From Phormidium sp. OSCR (GTDB lineage Bacteria > Cyanobacteriota > Cyanobacteriia > Cyanobacteriales > Geitlerinemataceae), in the NCBI GenBank assembly GCA_001314905.1, contig LJZT01000037.1, positions 1 through 38,003 of the forward strand: 38,003 nt of DNA, read 5' to 3'. The position numbers and the translations under genes are program-made. The notes below the pieces were generated by a model. That model was not told the DNA's origin, did no database searches, and saw nothing but the letters and a program-made list of their open reading frames with translations. This document shows positions 15,176 to 22,326 of the stretch, one piece after another; the stretch's first letter is position 1, and each line of letters starts with the position of its first letter.

Positions 15176-16129
15176 TTAAGTGTCTGTTAAGTATTCAATC
15201 TCGTGGGCGGCGTCGGGGAGTTGGGCTTCAGCCTGGCCTCGTTGTCGGGCTTGAGAGGTGTAAACCCCGACCACCGGTGCTAGAGTCGAGACGAGACTGC
15301 CGCGCCCTAAGCCCCATTTAAGCATTTGACGGGGAAGCGATCGCACGGCCCAACGCAAGAGGGGACGTACTGGGGACTGAGTGGGTTGTAACTCAACTCC
15401 ATGTAACTCATGGAGATAACGATTTGACTCTCCATAGCGTCGCCATTGCTTCTCCAACTCCTCCCAGGTGGCCCGATGACGATGACGCACGATGGCAGTT
15501 TGGGCAAACTTGAGTTGCCAATCGGTGTTGCGGAGAATCCGCCAACATAAATCTGCGTCTCCCCCCGTTGTTAGATGAGGGCGAAATAGACCCACCGTTT
15601 CTAGGGCCGGACGACGAATGGCTAAATTGGCGGTTTGTCCATAGGGACAATAGGGGTGTTGCAGGGTGTAGGCTTGGCAGAGGGTTTTTTGCTCTTCGGC
15701 GTAGCGTTCGAGAAAGGTTTGCGGCGGTAGGGCCAAAATTTCGCCGGCGACAATCCCCACTTCGGGGATGGAGAAGGGTTGCAGCAACTGTTCGAGCCAG
15801 GTGGGTTCTGGGCGACAGTCGGCGTCGGTAAAGGCGATCAGATCTGAGGTCGCCGCTTGAATGCCTCGGTTGCGGGCCGCGTAGGAACTCTGGATTTTCG
15901 CTTCTGATAGGGGTTTGAGGGGGATTTTAGCTGTTTGGGCCGCGTTCTCTAACTGCTCGGCGGTATCGTCCTGGCTGTTATTGTCGACGAGTAGATATTC
16001 GATCGCCTCGGCGGGATAGGTTTGTTGTTCTAAACAGGCCAGCAGGTGGGGTAGATCTGTTGCACCGTTGTAGATGGGGATGACAACAGATACCGTTGGC
16101 GTCGAGAGCGGCTGATAGGATGAGGTCAA
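15176..16129 (-). CDS. Family 2 glycosyltransferase
   Basis: The 317-residue protein has a GT-A fold typical of GT2: the nucleotide-binding start TVSVVIPIYNGATDLPHLLA, LLVDNNSQDDT, RNRGIQAATSDLIAF and the metal-binding D-A-D at residues 102-104 in FTDADCRPEPTW. A GGDADLCWRIL segment gives the later acceptor-side motif. The C-terminal part (from about residue 260) has amphipathic helices suited to membrane association, but no clear transmembrane helix. Donor and acceptor are unknown; surface polysaccharide or lipid glycosylation is likely. The start is 35 bp downstream of the small membrane protein gene on the same strand, suggesting one transcript. Confidence 0.88.
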   Translation of the reverse strand: MTSSYQPLSTPTVSVVIPIYNGATDLPHLLACLEQQTYPAEAIEYLLVDNNSQDDTAEQLENAAQTAKIPLKPLSEAKIQSSYAARNRGIQAATSDLIAFTDADCRPEPTWLEQLLQPFSIPEVGIVAGEILALPPQTFLERYAEEQKTLCQAYTLQHPYCPYGQTANLAIRRPALETVGLFRPHLTTGGDADLCWRILRNTDWQLKFAQTAIVRHRHRATWEELEKQWRRYGESNRYLHELHGVELQPTQSPVRPLLRWAVRSLPRQMLKWGLGRGSLVSTLAPVVGVYTSQARQRGQAEAQLPDAAHEIEYLTDT

Positions 16130-16164
16130 AGTCGTCAGAAACCCGGACTAGGGAATCAGAGGTG

Positions 16165-16398
16165 TTAACGGTAGAGGGAGCCTCGGCGACGTTTGGGTTC
16201 AACCCAGAGCCGTTCGAGTAGCCATAGGGCCAGAACGATCGCCACCTGAACGGGCCAAGGAGAGAGGGCAAATCCTACCACTAGGCTGACCAATCCCGTC
16301 ATGGCTGCCAGTACACTGTAGATGTCTTCGGAGGTTTGACGAAACCAGTATAGGCAACCGGCGGCGATCGCCAAGGCTATCAGATCAAAGGGTAGCAT
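16165..16398 (-). CDS. Small membrane protein of unknown function
   Basis: The 77-residue protein has two or three hydrophobic segments: residues 3-19 (PFDLIALAIAAGCLYWF), 28-45 (VLAAMTGLVSLVVGFAL) and 48-63 (PWPVQVAIVLALWLLE). It ends in a very basic tail, WVEPKRRRGSLYR, which by the positive-inside rule should be cytoplasmic. No family name is recognised. Because it sits directly upstream of the GT2 gene on the same strand, it may help anchor or assist that enzyme. That is inference from context only. Confidence 0.65.
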   Translation of the reverse strand: MLPFDLIALAIAAGCLYWFRQTSEDIYSVLAAMTGLVSLVVGFALSPWPVQVAIVLALWLLERLWVEPKRRRGSLYR

Positions 16399-16693
16399 TT
16401 GAGGTGACCTCTGTGGTGATGAACGCGACGTCGGACCATGGTCATCTTATCATTAGCCCTAGGCCTTGGGCTGTATACCACGTCACTTGATGATGCCTTT
16501 GTTATGTCCTCAGCCTTGGCTGAATCCTATTGATACACTCATATTGATAAACGCGGGTTCTCGTTTTACCATAAAAAAAATATCGCTGTTTTGATTGGGG
16601 TCTTCTGGGACCCTAGCCCGCATTATTCATGTCTATGGGACAAGTGCTGCTATCTTGTCCTGGTTCACCCTAGTCTATAAAGGAGTCCTAACT
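16399..16693. other. Divergent gap between small membrane protein and clpS
   Basis: This stretch of about 295 bp holds no convincing gene. AGCCC-8 nt-GGGCT (around 16455-16472) and GGGTC-6 nt-GACCC (around 16600-16615) are weak inverted repeats. A run of eight A near 16573 follows an AT-rich segment that probably includes the clpS promoter, but I cannot assign boxes with confidence. The clpS ribosome-binding site AAAGGAG is at 16679-16685. Confidence 0.5.
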
Positions 16694-16975
16694 GTGTCTG
16701 TCGAAACTCTCGAAAAACGTTCAACAGTCCGTAAACATGCACCGCGTTATCGAGTGTTACTCCACAACGATGATTTTAATTCGATGGAGTATGTTGTGCA
16801 GACGCTGGTGCAAACGGTTCCGGCGATTACCCAGCCCCAGGCCGTTAGCATTATGATGGAGGCTCACACCAATGGCAAAGCGTTGGTGATTACTTGTGCC
16901 CAGGAACACGCGGAATTTTACTGCGAAACTCTACGTCGTCATGGGTTAAGTAGCTCCATTGAGCCGGATGACTAA
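16694..16975 (+). CDS. clpS: ATP-dependent Clp protease adaptor ClpS
   Basis: ClpS delivers N-degron substrates to the Clp chaperone-protease (ClpC/ClpP in cyanobacteria). The 93-residue protein has the adaptor core YRVLLHNDDFNSMEYVVQTL with the substrate-pocket residues of the HNDD loop, then IMMEAHTNGKALVITCAQEHAEFY. The sequence is of the cyanobacterial ClpS1 type. The frame stays open to 16595, but GTG 16694 has AGGAG eight bases upstream and matches the family start SVETLEKRSTVRKHAPRY. It is followed, 134 bp on, by the CPBP protease gene on the same strand. Confidence 0.93.
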   Translation: MSVETLEKRSTVRKHAPRYRVLLHNDDFNSMEYVVQTLVQTVPAITQPQAVSIMMEAHTNGKALVITCAQEHAEFYCETLRRHGLSSSIEPDD

Positions 16976-17109
16976 ATCATTCTATTTCAGCCCATTTCTT
17001 GGCTAAATTGGCTGGATTTTGCCCTTAAGTTTGCCGAGGTTCTCGGCGTGTTTTTGGGTGTCTAGGGGGTTGCGGCCAGGCGTGACCTTTTGTCACACAG
17101 TTGTTGAAG

Positions 17110-17919
17110 ATGTTTCGCAAATCTTGGGGCGATCGCCCTCTCTCGGGCCGTTTAAGTCGCTTTGTGGCTCTGTTACTCCTGGTTTGGCTCCCCCTGGCCA
17201 TCCCGATCTATGCTTGGGTTGAGGATGCTAATCTGGCCAGCATTTTAGGGACTGGGATTCTCTATCTGGAATTTCTGATTCTCTTGAAGCTGTGGGGAAC
17301 TCGGGTATACGGGCGATCGCAGCCGTTTCGCGCCTATGGTTTGGGATGCAGTAGTCGCCAGGTGAGGGAGTTCTGTGGCGGAGTCTTGGGGGCCGTTGCC
17401 GCGATGGCCCTGCTTGTTCTAATTCAGGTCAGTTTGGGTTGGATGGCTTGGCAAGATCTCCCGTCTCTGCGGATACTCGTTGAGGCGATGGGTGTTGGCC
17501 TGGCGGTTGGCTTCGCTGAGGAACTCCTGTTTCGGGGCTGGCTTTGGGATGAGTTACGACGAGATTATTCTCAACGCAAGGCGCTCATCCTGAATGGGGT
17601 GATCTTCGCCTTGCTCCATTTTATTAAACCTCCCGAGGAAATCTTACGCACGGCCCCTCAGTTGTTGGGTTTGCTTCTGTTGGGGGTGATTTTAGTGCAA
17701 CTGACGATTCGCACTCAACGGCGTTTAGGGGCAGCCATTGGCTTTCACGGCGGATTGGTGGCGAGTTATTATCTGTTGACGGTTGGACAGATGTGGCAAC
17801 CGTCACCGCCCTATCCCGTGTTGTTCACGGGGATTGATGGTAATCCCTTGGCGGGGCTGTTGGGCCTGGGGATGTTGTTGCTGATTAGTGTGGGCCTTCC
17901 AAGACTCGCTTCTCAATGA
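17110..17919 (+). CDS. CPBP (Abi/CAAX) family intramembrane metalloprotease
   Basis: The 269-residue protein has about seven hydrophobic segments and the CPBP signature motifs: the EExxxR motif in AEELLFRGWLWDEL (Glu137, Glu138, Arg142), the FxxxH motif in FALLHF (His170), and IGFHGGLVASYYL (His213). These residues form the predicted metal site of a glutamate-type membrane protease related to Rce1. Cyanobacterial members have no settled substrate. ATG 17110 is chosen over an in-frame TTG at 17101. The 134-bp gap from clpS allows a separate promoter. It is convergent with the SpoIID gene. Confidence 0.85.
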   Translation: MFRKSWGDRPLSGRLSRFVALLLLVWLPLAIPIYAWVEDANLASILGTGILYLEFLILLKLWGTRVYGRSQPFRAYGLGCSSRQVREFCGGVLGAVAAMALLVLIQVSLGWMAWQDLPSLRILVEAMGVGLAVGFAEELLFRGWLWDELRRDYSQRKALILNGVIFALLHFIKPPEEILRTAPQLLGLLLLGVILVQLTIRTQRRLGAAIGFHGGLVASYYLLTVGQMWQPSPPYPVLFTGIDGNPLAGLLGLGMLLLISVGLPRLASQ

Positions 17920-18210
17920 GTCTTGGCTCAGTGATACTCCTGCGAGCCAGCCAGGAGGATGTTGTTTTAAAAATCAACGCCAGCAATGCAAAAAATTGCG
18001 CAGCTTAGATGTTTGACTTAGCACGTCCGAGATGAAGCCCGTGGGAGTATTTAGCCCCTAATTGTCCTATGTTGCTTTAACTCTAACATAAAATACGGCC
18101 AAAAAACAATATTGTTACTGAACGTTACAAACATGAGCAAAAACTAGCTCAGGACCAGCTCAGAGTTGGATTGGCGACTCGTCGAAGCCGCCAATCTGAG
18201 CAGTTATCCC
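17920..18210. other. Convergent gap with an 8-bp palindrome
   Basis: This 291-bp region lies between two 3' ends. A perfect inverted repeat GATTGGCG-12 nt-CGCCAATC (18169-18196) sits 14 bp after the stop of the SpoIID gene on its transcript; it has no T-run, so it may be a 3' stabilising hairpin rather than an intrinsic terminator. ACTCCTG (17937) and CAGGAGG (17953) can form a small hairpin 20 bp after the CPBP stop. The AT-rich middle holds nothing I can name. Confidence 0.45.
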
Positions 18211-19830
18211 TCAATCGCGGCCAGCAAAGAACTGAGAAATTTCATCTAGGGGTTGTAACTGAGTCCCCCGATAGTAAAATTCGAGGATATCTCGGCTAGA
18301 TTGGCCGAGATTGGCTAAATTGTAGGAGCCGGTTTGACTGAGTCCGACACCATGGCCAAAGCCTCCACCGATAAAGGTATAACCTTCTAAAGTGCGATCG
18401 CCGTTTTGAACATCATAAATCGGTTCAATATAGAAAAAGGTACTAATGGGGGGATAGAACGCATTACGAATTTCATCATTGGGAATTTCGATAATTCCCG
18501 TATCCGTGGTAATAGTCATCTTGAGAACACGTCCAGCCGGCGATCGCTCCACAATATCGATCTCTCGAACCTCACTAAAATCAATGGGCCGATTATTGCG
18601 ACGATAATAGCGTTTGAGAAACTCCGTCATCTCCTTGAGCGTGGTGGATTCGCGCCAACGAAACGTATTCCAATCCGACTCATTAAACCCTTGCTTGAGT
18701 TCCATAAACTCGCGAAAATTCGCTTCATTATCGAGAGGTTTCGCCGCCAAATCCCAGATTGAAGTGGGAGCATCCACCCGAGCCACTAAATAGGGTCGAG
18801 ACTCCCCTAACCAAACATCTTGAAACGGCGCTGTCACACCGCCAGTGGTTGAAGAATAGAGTGCATCAATTGGCTCATTATCATAGGTTAAAACGAGTCC
18901 TGACGTAGCGGCGATCGCGCGATCGGCCGTAGCCACCGTATTATCTAACCCCCAATACACCTGACAATGGGTGTCTGCACAGAGTTCATAATCATCGATC
19001 GCAAAACGATGTAAATTGCGCACCGCGTAGGTTCGAGCAATAATCGCTTGAGCTTCCACCGCCGCATAGGGAGCGGTGGGGCCAATTTCATGGGGAACCA
19101 CGCCGCGTAAATAGGTTTCGAGGGGAACCGTATTCACCAGAGTATAACTCCCATAAGCATTGGGTTGTAACTGCATCTGGCCGCCATAGGTTCGCTGCAC
19201 CCCATCTGTCGCCACTCGAATCGTTCCCGAACTAGCCGTCACCGTGAAAGTGTCGCGATTGTAGCGAAATCCATCCGCTTCCCATCCCGCTTGATAGCGA
19301 CGATCGCGAATCTGGTTTGACAACGTGGCGGCGAACCCCTGACGTTCGAGGGTTTCGATGAGCAAACGACGTAATAATGGCGTTTGATAGACATCGCGAG
19401 CGGCCCAAACTTGCCAAACATCACTGGGTTGAGCGACTTCGACCTCGATACCGAGATCGCGCCAATCCTGAGCCGTGTGTTCAGCGTTTTCAAAACTGCG
19501 ATGACTGCTGAGAACCACTCGTTCCTCCAAGAGTGGTTCCATCAACGACTGAATACGCAATTCCAGGGTTAACTCATCGAGTTGCTGAGTTTGCGTGGTT
19601 CCATCGCCAGCTTCAAAGGTGAGCGTCAGGGTTCCGCCGCTACCATCTTCTAATACGAGGCGATCGCCGGCCTGTTCTCCAAACCGCTGTACCACGCCGA
19701 CATCGATGGTAAACTCAGCCGCAACAGATGTGGCTAGAGTTCCTAGCCAGCCAAGGGTGGCCAAGAGGAGTTGGTGAAGTGGGGGAGTACGCAAGTCAGA
19801 GGAAACGCGAGCAAAGAGGACGCCAAACAT
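18211..19830 (-). CDS. SpoIID/LytB domain protein (amidase-enhancer type)
   Basis: The 539-residue protein belongs to the SpoIID family; SpoIID cleaves glycan strands whose stem peptides have been removed, and LytB stimulates amidases. An N-terminal hydrophobic segment, LLLATLGWLGTLATSVAAEF, is a likely signal peptide. A region of about 200 residues has SPOR-like features (RSFENAEHTAQDWRDLGIEV). The SpoIID core follows, with VPLETYLRGVVPHEIGP, VEAQAIIARTYAVRNL and ADTHCQVYWGL, ending in the diagnostic GGFGHGVGLSQTGSYNLA. It is likely periplasmic or outer-membrane exposed. ATG 19830 is the first ATG; the frame extends to a TTG at 19839. This start codon overlaps that of the divergent ZorA-like gene (CATG at 19828-19831), so one or both true starts may lie further inside. 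Confidence 0.85.
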   Translation of the reverse strand: MFGVLFARVSSDLRTPPLHQLLLATLGWLGTLATSVAAEFTIDVGVVQRFGEQAGDRLVLEDGSGGTLTLTFEAGDGTTQTQQLDELTLELRIQSLMEPLLEERVVLSSHRSFENAEHTAQDWRDLGIEVEVAQPSDVWQVWAARDVYQTPLLRRLLIETLERQGFAATLSNQIRDRRYQAGWEADGFRYNRDTFTVTASSGTIRVATDGVQRTYGGQMQLQPNAYGSYTLVNTVPLETYLRGVVPHEIGPTAPYAAVEAQAIIARTYAVRNLHRFAIDDYELCADTHCQVYWGLDNTVATADRAIAATSGLVLTYDNEPIDALYSSTTGGVTAPFQDVWLGESRPYLVARVDAPTSIWDLAAKPLDNEANFREFMELKQGFNESDWNTFRWRESTTLKEMTEFLKRYYRRNNRPIDFSEVREIDIVERSPAGRVLKMTITTDTGIIEIPNDEIRNAFYPPISTFFYIEPIYDVQNGDRTLEGYTFIGGGFGHGVGLSQTGSYNLANLGQSSRDILEFYYRGTQLQPLDEISQFFAGRD

Positions 19831-21379
19831 GAGCCGCAAAATGGGGGTGAGGGGAAGTGTTCCTGATAAGATAGCAAATCAAGAGACCCCCCTGGGACCC
19901 CTGTCGGTGCAACTACTGAATCACCTCGATACGCTTTTTATCTATCTCATCGTCAGTCTGGCCACCCTGGCGATTGTCATCGAATGTCGCGCCACCTATC
20001 GCGATTGTATTCATCGTTGTCGCGCCACCGCTGAGGGGATTCGACTGTTGCGATCGCACCCCAACGAAGATGCTATCCCCCTAGAGGCGCTCAACTCAGA
20101 GCAAGTTCGTTGGCTTCTCGAACATCTCGATGGAGATTGTCCCCCCGACGATCCTAATCAGTTTTACCTGCATCGTCAGCAACAGCATATTATCTGTTTA
20201 ACCTATCCGGCGATCCTCACCTCTCCCGTTCCCCGCAGTCCCGTGGCGGCTGCACCCACCCTGCTGACGGGGTTAGGGGTGTTGGGAACCTTTAGCGGGA
20301 TCTATCGAGGGTTCCAAGGGGTTCGTCTCGATGCAATCACCTCAACCGATCGCCTTCTCGACACCAGTGGCCAACTGTTGGCGGGAATGCAGGTGGCCTT
20401 CGCCACCTCCTTATGGGGGTTGGGAACGGCTAGTATATTGGTGTTGCTGTTGGGAATCAGTGAGCGAGTGCGAGTGTGGCGGCGTCAATGGTTGCGATCG
20501 CAGTTTAGTCAGATTGCCATTTGGCGACCCCCGAGTCAACTGTTACAACGTCTGGTTCGAGAGGCGCAACGGGGAGATCTCAAGGAACTGCAACAAATTC
20601 GTCAGATTCAAGAACGCCAACTGACGCTGTTTGAGCAGGTTCAGCGGCCAGAGTCCACCTCGGCTGAGGGATGGGACCGGCTTGAGAAACGAGTCACTGA
20701 GACAATTTTAGAGCCTCTGGCGCAACAATTAGCGCAACAATTTCAGCACCAGCAACAGTTACTTGAGGACAGCCATTTGGCGATTCAGGGGGTATCTGAG
20801 TCTTTTTCGCAACAGATTAAACCGGCTATTGTGACGTTGACGCAAGAGATTGCGGGGATGAGTCGGGTTCAGGAGGAGGCGAATCAAGGCTTGCTGGGGA
20901 TCTGCGATCGCCTCGATCAGACGTTAAAGCAGGTTCAGGAGTATAGTCAAACGGCGTTGGAGCAAAGTGTTCAGATGCAGCGATCGCTCCTTGATGATGT
21001 TCAGCAACGAACCGAGGCTATTTTAGAGCAAAGTCAGGGTAGTTTTGCCAGTCAGGCCCAAGTTTTGCAAGCGGTGGGGGAGGAAACGGTGGCGACGATG
21101 ACGGAGGCGCGATCGCAGTTAATGGCCAGTTTAGATACGATTGATCGTCTCATCCAAGACAGTCGCCAAACCGTTGAACGGGAGTTAGAGCGATTTCGCT
21201 TGGATTATCAAGATGCGTTAGATGGCTATTTTTCCCAGCAAAATGAGTTGTTAAAATACACATTAGTCAAACAACGTCAAGGGTTAGAGGCGGTGGTCAC
21301 GTCTTGGCGAGAGAGTTTGGATGCAAGTTTACAAGAGAGTTTACAAGACCCCCCTGTTAGAGAGGATATGCAGGAATGA
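19829..21379 (+). CDS. ZorA-like MotA/TolQ/ExbB proton-channel protein with long coiled-coil tail
   Basis: The 516-residue protein has a MotA/TolQ/ExbB-type membrane module followed by a long helical tail. Hydrophobic segments are at about residues 35-53, 142-162 (APTLLTGLGVLGTFSGIYRG) and 186-210 (GMQVAFATSLWGLGTASILV). The cytoplasmic tail from about 225 to 512 is rich in Gln, Glu and Leu and almost certainly coiled coil. This layout is that of ZorA, the stator subunit of the Zorya anti-phage system, rather than of short TolQ/ExbB. The next gene encodes the matching ZorB-like partner and overlaps by 4 bp (ATGA), so they are translationally coupled. The start is uncertain: ATG 19829 overlaps the divergent SpoIID start, and ATG 19841, GTG 19847 or GTG 19907 are alternatives. 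No zorC, zorD or zorE is next to it. Confidence 0.78.
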   Translation: MSRKMGVRGSVPDKIANQETPLGPLSVQLLNHLDTLFIYLIVSLATLAIVIECRATYRDCIHRCRATAEGIRLLRSHPNEDAIPLEALNSEQVRWLLEHLDGDCPPDDPNQFYLHRQQQHIICLTYPAILTSPVPRSPVAAAPTLLTGLGVLGTFSGIYRGFQGVRLDAITSTDRLLDTSGQLLAGMQVAFATSLWGLGTASILVLLLGISERVRVWRRQWLRSQFSQIAIWRPPSQLLQRLVREAQRGDLKELQQIRQIQERQLTLFEQVQRPESTSAEGWDRLEKRVTETILEPLAQQLAQQFQHQQQLLEDSHLAIQGVSESFSQQIKPAIVTLTQEIAGMSRVQEEANQGLLGICDRLDQTLKQVQEYSQTALEQSVQMQRSLLDDVQQRTEAILEQSQGSFASQAQVLQAVGEETVATMTEARSQLMASLDTIDRLIQDSRQTVERELERFRLDYQDALDGYFSQQNELLKYTLVKQRQGLEAVVTSWRESLDASLQESLQDPPVREDMQE

Positions 21380-22008
21380 TGATTGGCGAACCCCAGCCAG
21401 ATATCCGGGATGGTGATGAGTCGGGAATTTGGCTATCGATTGGCGATTTAATGTCCGGCTTGTTGCTATTTTTTGCGCTGTTGTTTGTGACGGTGATGGT
21501 CAAGTTGCGGGATTATCAACAGGCGTTTGAACAGTTACCGATTGTCGTTCTCAATGCGATGGAGCGGGAGTTGGGAGGTCAAGATATTGAAGTCGATGAA
21601 CGCACAGGAGATGTAAGTATTGGCGATCGCATTCTCTTTGACTATAATAGTGCCACATTAAAGCCCGAAGGTCAAGCATTTTTACAACAATTTATCCCCA
21701 CCTATAGCCAAGTTATTTTTAGTAATCCTGACTTAGAACATGAGATTGTTCGGATTATTATCGAAGGTCATACCAGTGCAAGTGGAACAGCGGCGGGAAA
21801 TTTAAACCTGAGTTTGCAGCGATCGCAAGCGGTGTTCAACTACATTGCATCCGATGCGGTTCAATTCCCCCATAAAGAGGCGTTTCAGCAAAAACTGCTT
21901 CCGGCGGGCCGTGGCTCACTTGATGCGAATCCTGAGCGAGATGATCCCGGCGATCGGCGAGTTGTTTTTCGGTTTCAATTAAGATATAGCAAAAGTTGGT
22001 CTGAATAG
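21376..22008 (+). CDS. ZorB-like MotB/OmpA-domain protein
   Basis: The 210-residue protein has a single N-terminal transmembrane helix with an acidic residue at its start (GIWLSIGDLMSGLLLFFALL, Asp24), as in ZorB and MotB, where this Asp carries the ion. A linker (residues about 45-90) leads to an OmpA-like peptidoglycan-binding domain: ILFDYNSATLKPEGQAFL, IIIEGHTSASG and NLNLSLQRSQAVFNYI. The Arg of the wall-binding site is present, while the usual Asp after GHT is Ser. It should be anchored in the plasma membrane with the OmpA domain in the periplasm. ATG 21376 overlaps the stop of the ZorA-like gene; GAGAGGAT lies eight bases upstream. The stop codon lies within GAATAGG, a copy of the heptamer that forms an array 12 bp further on. 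Confidence 0.82.
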   Translation: MMIGEPQPDIRDGDESGIWLSIGDLMSGLLLFFALLFVTVMVKLRDYQQAFEQLPIVVLNAMERELGGQDIEVDERTGDVSIGDRILFDYNSATLKPEGQAFLQQFIPTYSQVIFSNPDLEHEIVRIIIEGHTSASGTAAGNLNLSLQRSQAVFNYIASDAVQFPHKEAFQQKLLPAGRGSLDANPERDDPGDRRVVFRFQLRYSKSWSE

Positions 22009-22020
22009 GACAAAAGAAGG

Positions 22021-22132
22021 GAATAGTGAATAGTGAATAGTGAATAGTGAATAGGGAATAGGGAATAGGGAATAGGAGGGCAAGAGGCAAGAGGCAAGAG
22101 GGGAGAAGAAGGCAAGAGGCAAGAGGTAAGAG
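22021..22132. repeat. Composite heptamer array (GAATAGT, GAATAGG, GCAAGAG)
   Basis: Four GAATAGT and four GAATAGG units run from 22021 to 22076. Three GCAAGAG units (22080-22100), an 11-bp interruption, two more GCAAGAG and one GTAAGAG unit (22112-22132) follow. These are the same two families as at 1-230, with GCAAGAG being the reverse complement of the CCTCTTG family. The array follows the stop codon of the ZorB-like gene. Confidence 0.93.
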
Positions 22133-22136
22133 GCAT

Positions 22137-22200
22137 AACCCACCCCAGCCCCTCCCACCGAGGGGAGAACCCACCCCTGCCCCTCCCAAGAGGGGAAAGA
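22137..22200. repeat. Tandem pair of GC-rich hairpins, imperfect direct repeat
   Basis: Two similar units of about 31 bp start ACCCACCCC and contain CCCCTC-5 nt-GAGGGG (22149-22165) and CCCCTC-4 nt-GAGGGG (22180-22195). Each is a perfect 6-bp stem. The pair lies between two converging genes and may act as a bidirectional transcription barrier, or be a dispersed palindromic repeat. Confidence 0.7.
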
Positions 22201-22304
22201 GGTAGGAGATTCTCTTCCAACTCAGAGTATCCTTGCTGAGTGTCAATCAGGCAATCTTCGATTGCTATAGTAATGGCTTTTTAAGGGAACGTCACTCTGA
22301 CCGT

Positions 22305-22326
22305 GGACTAAATGAGGATTTAGTCC
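22305..22326 (-). terminator. Hairpin overlapping the stop codon of the DUF3084 gene
   Basis: GGACTAAAT-4 nt-ATTTAGTCC is a perfect 9-bp stem at 22305-22326. The TAA stop codon of the DUF3084 gene (22322-22320) lies inside it. No T-run follows, so it may be a 3'-end stabilising structure rather than a classical terminator. Confidence 0.45.

Noticed and set aside
16670-16693. TATAAA at 16676 as the clpS -10 box
   Set aside because: It would start the transcript at or after the ribosome-binding site AAAGGAG, leaving no room for it. The real promoter must be further upstream.
19829-22008. Complete Zorya system
   Set aside because: Neither neighbour encodes ZorC, ZorD (helicase-nuclease) or ZorE (HNH). 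Only the ZorA and ZorB subunits are supported.
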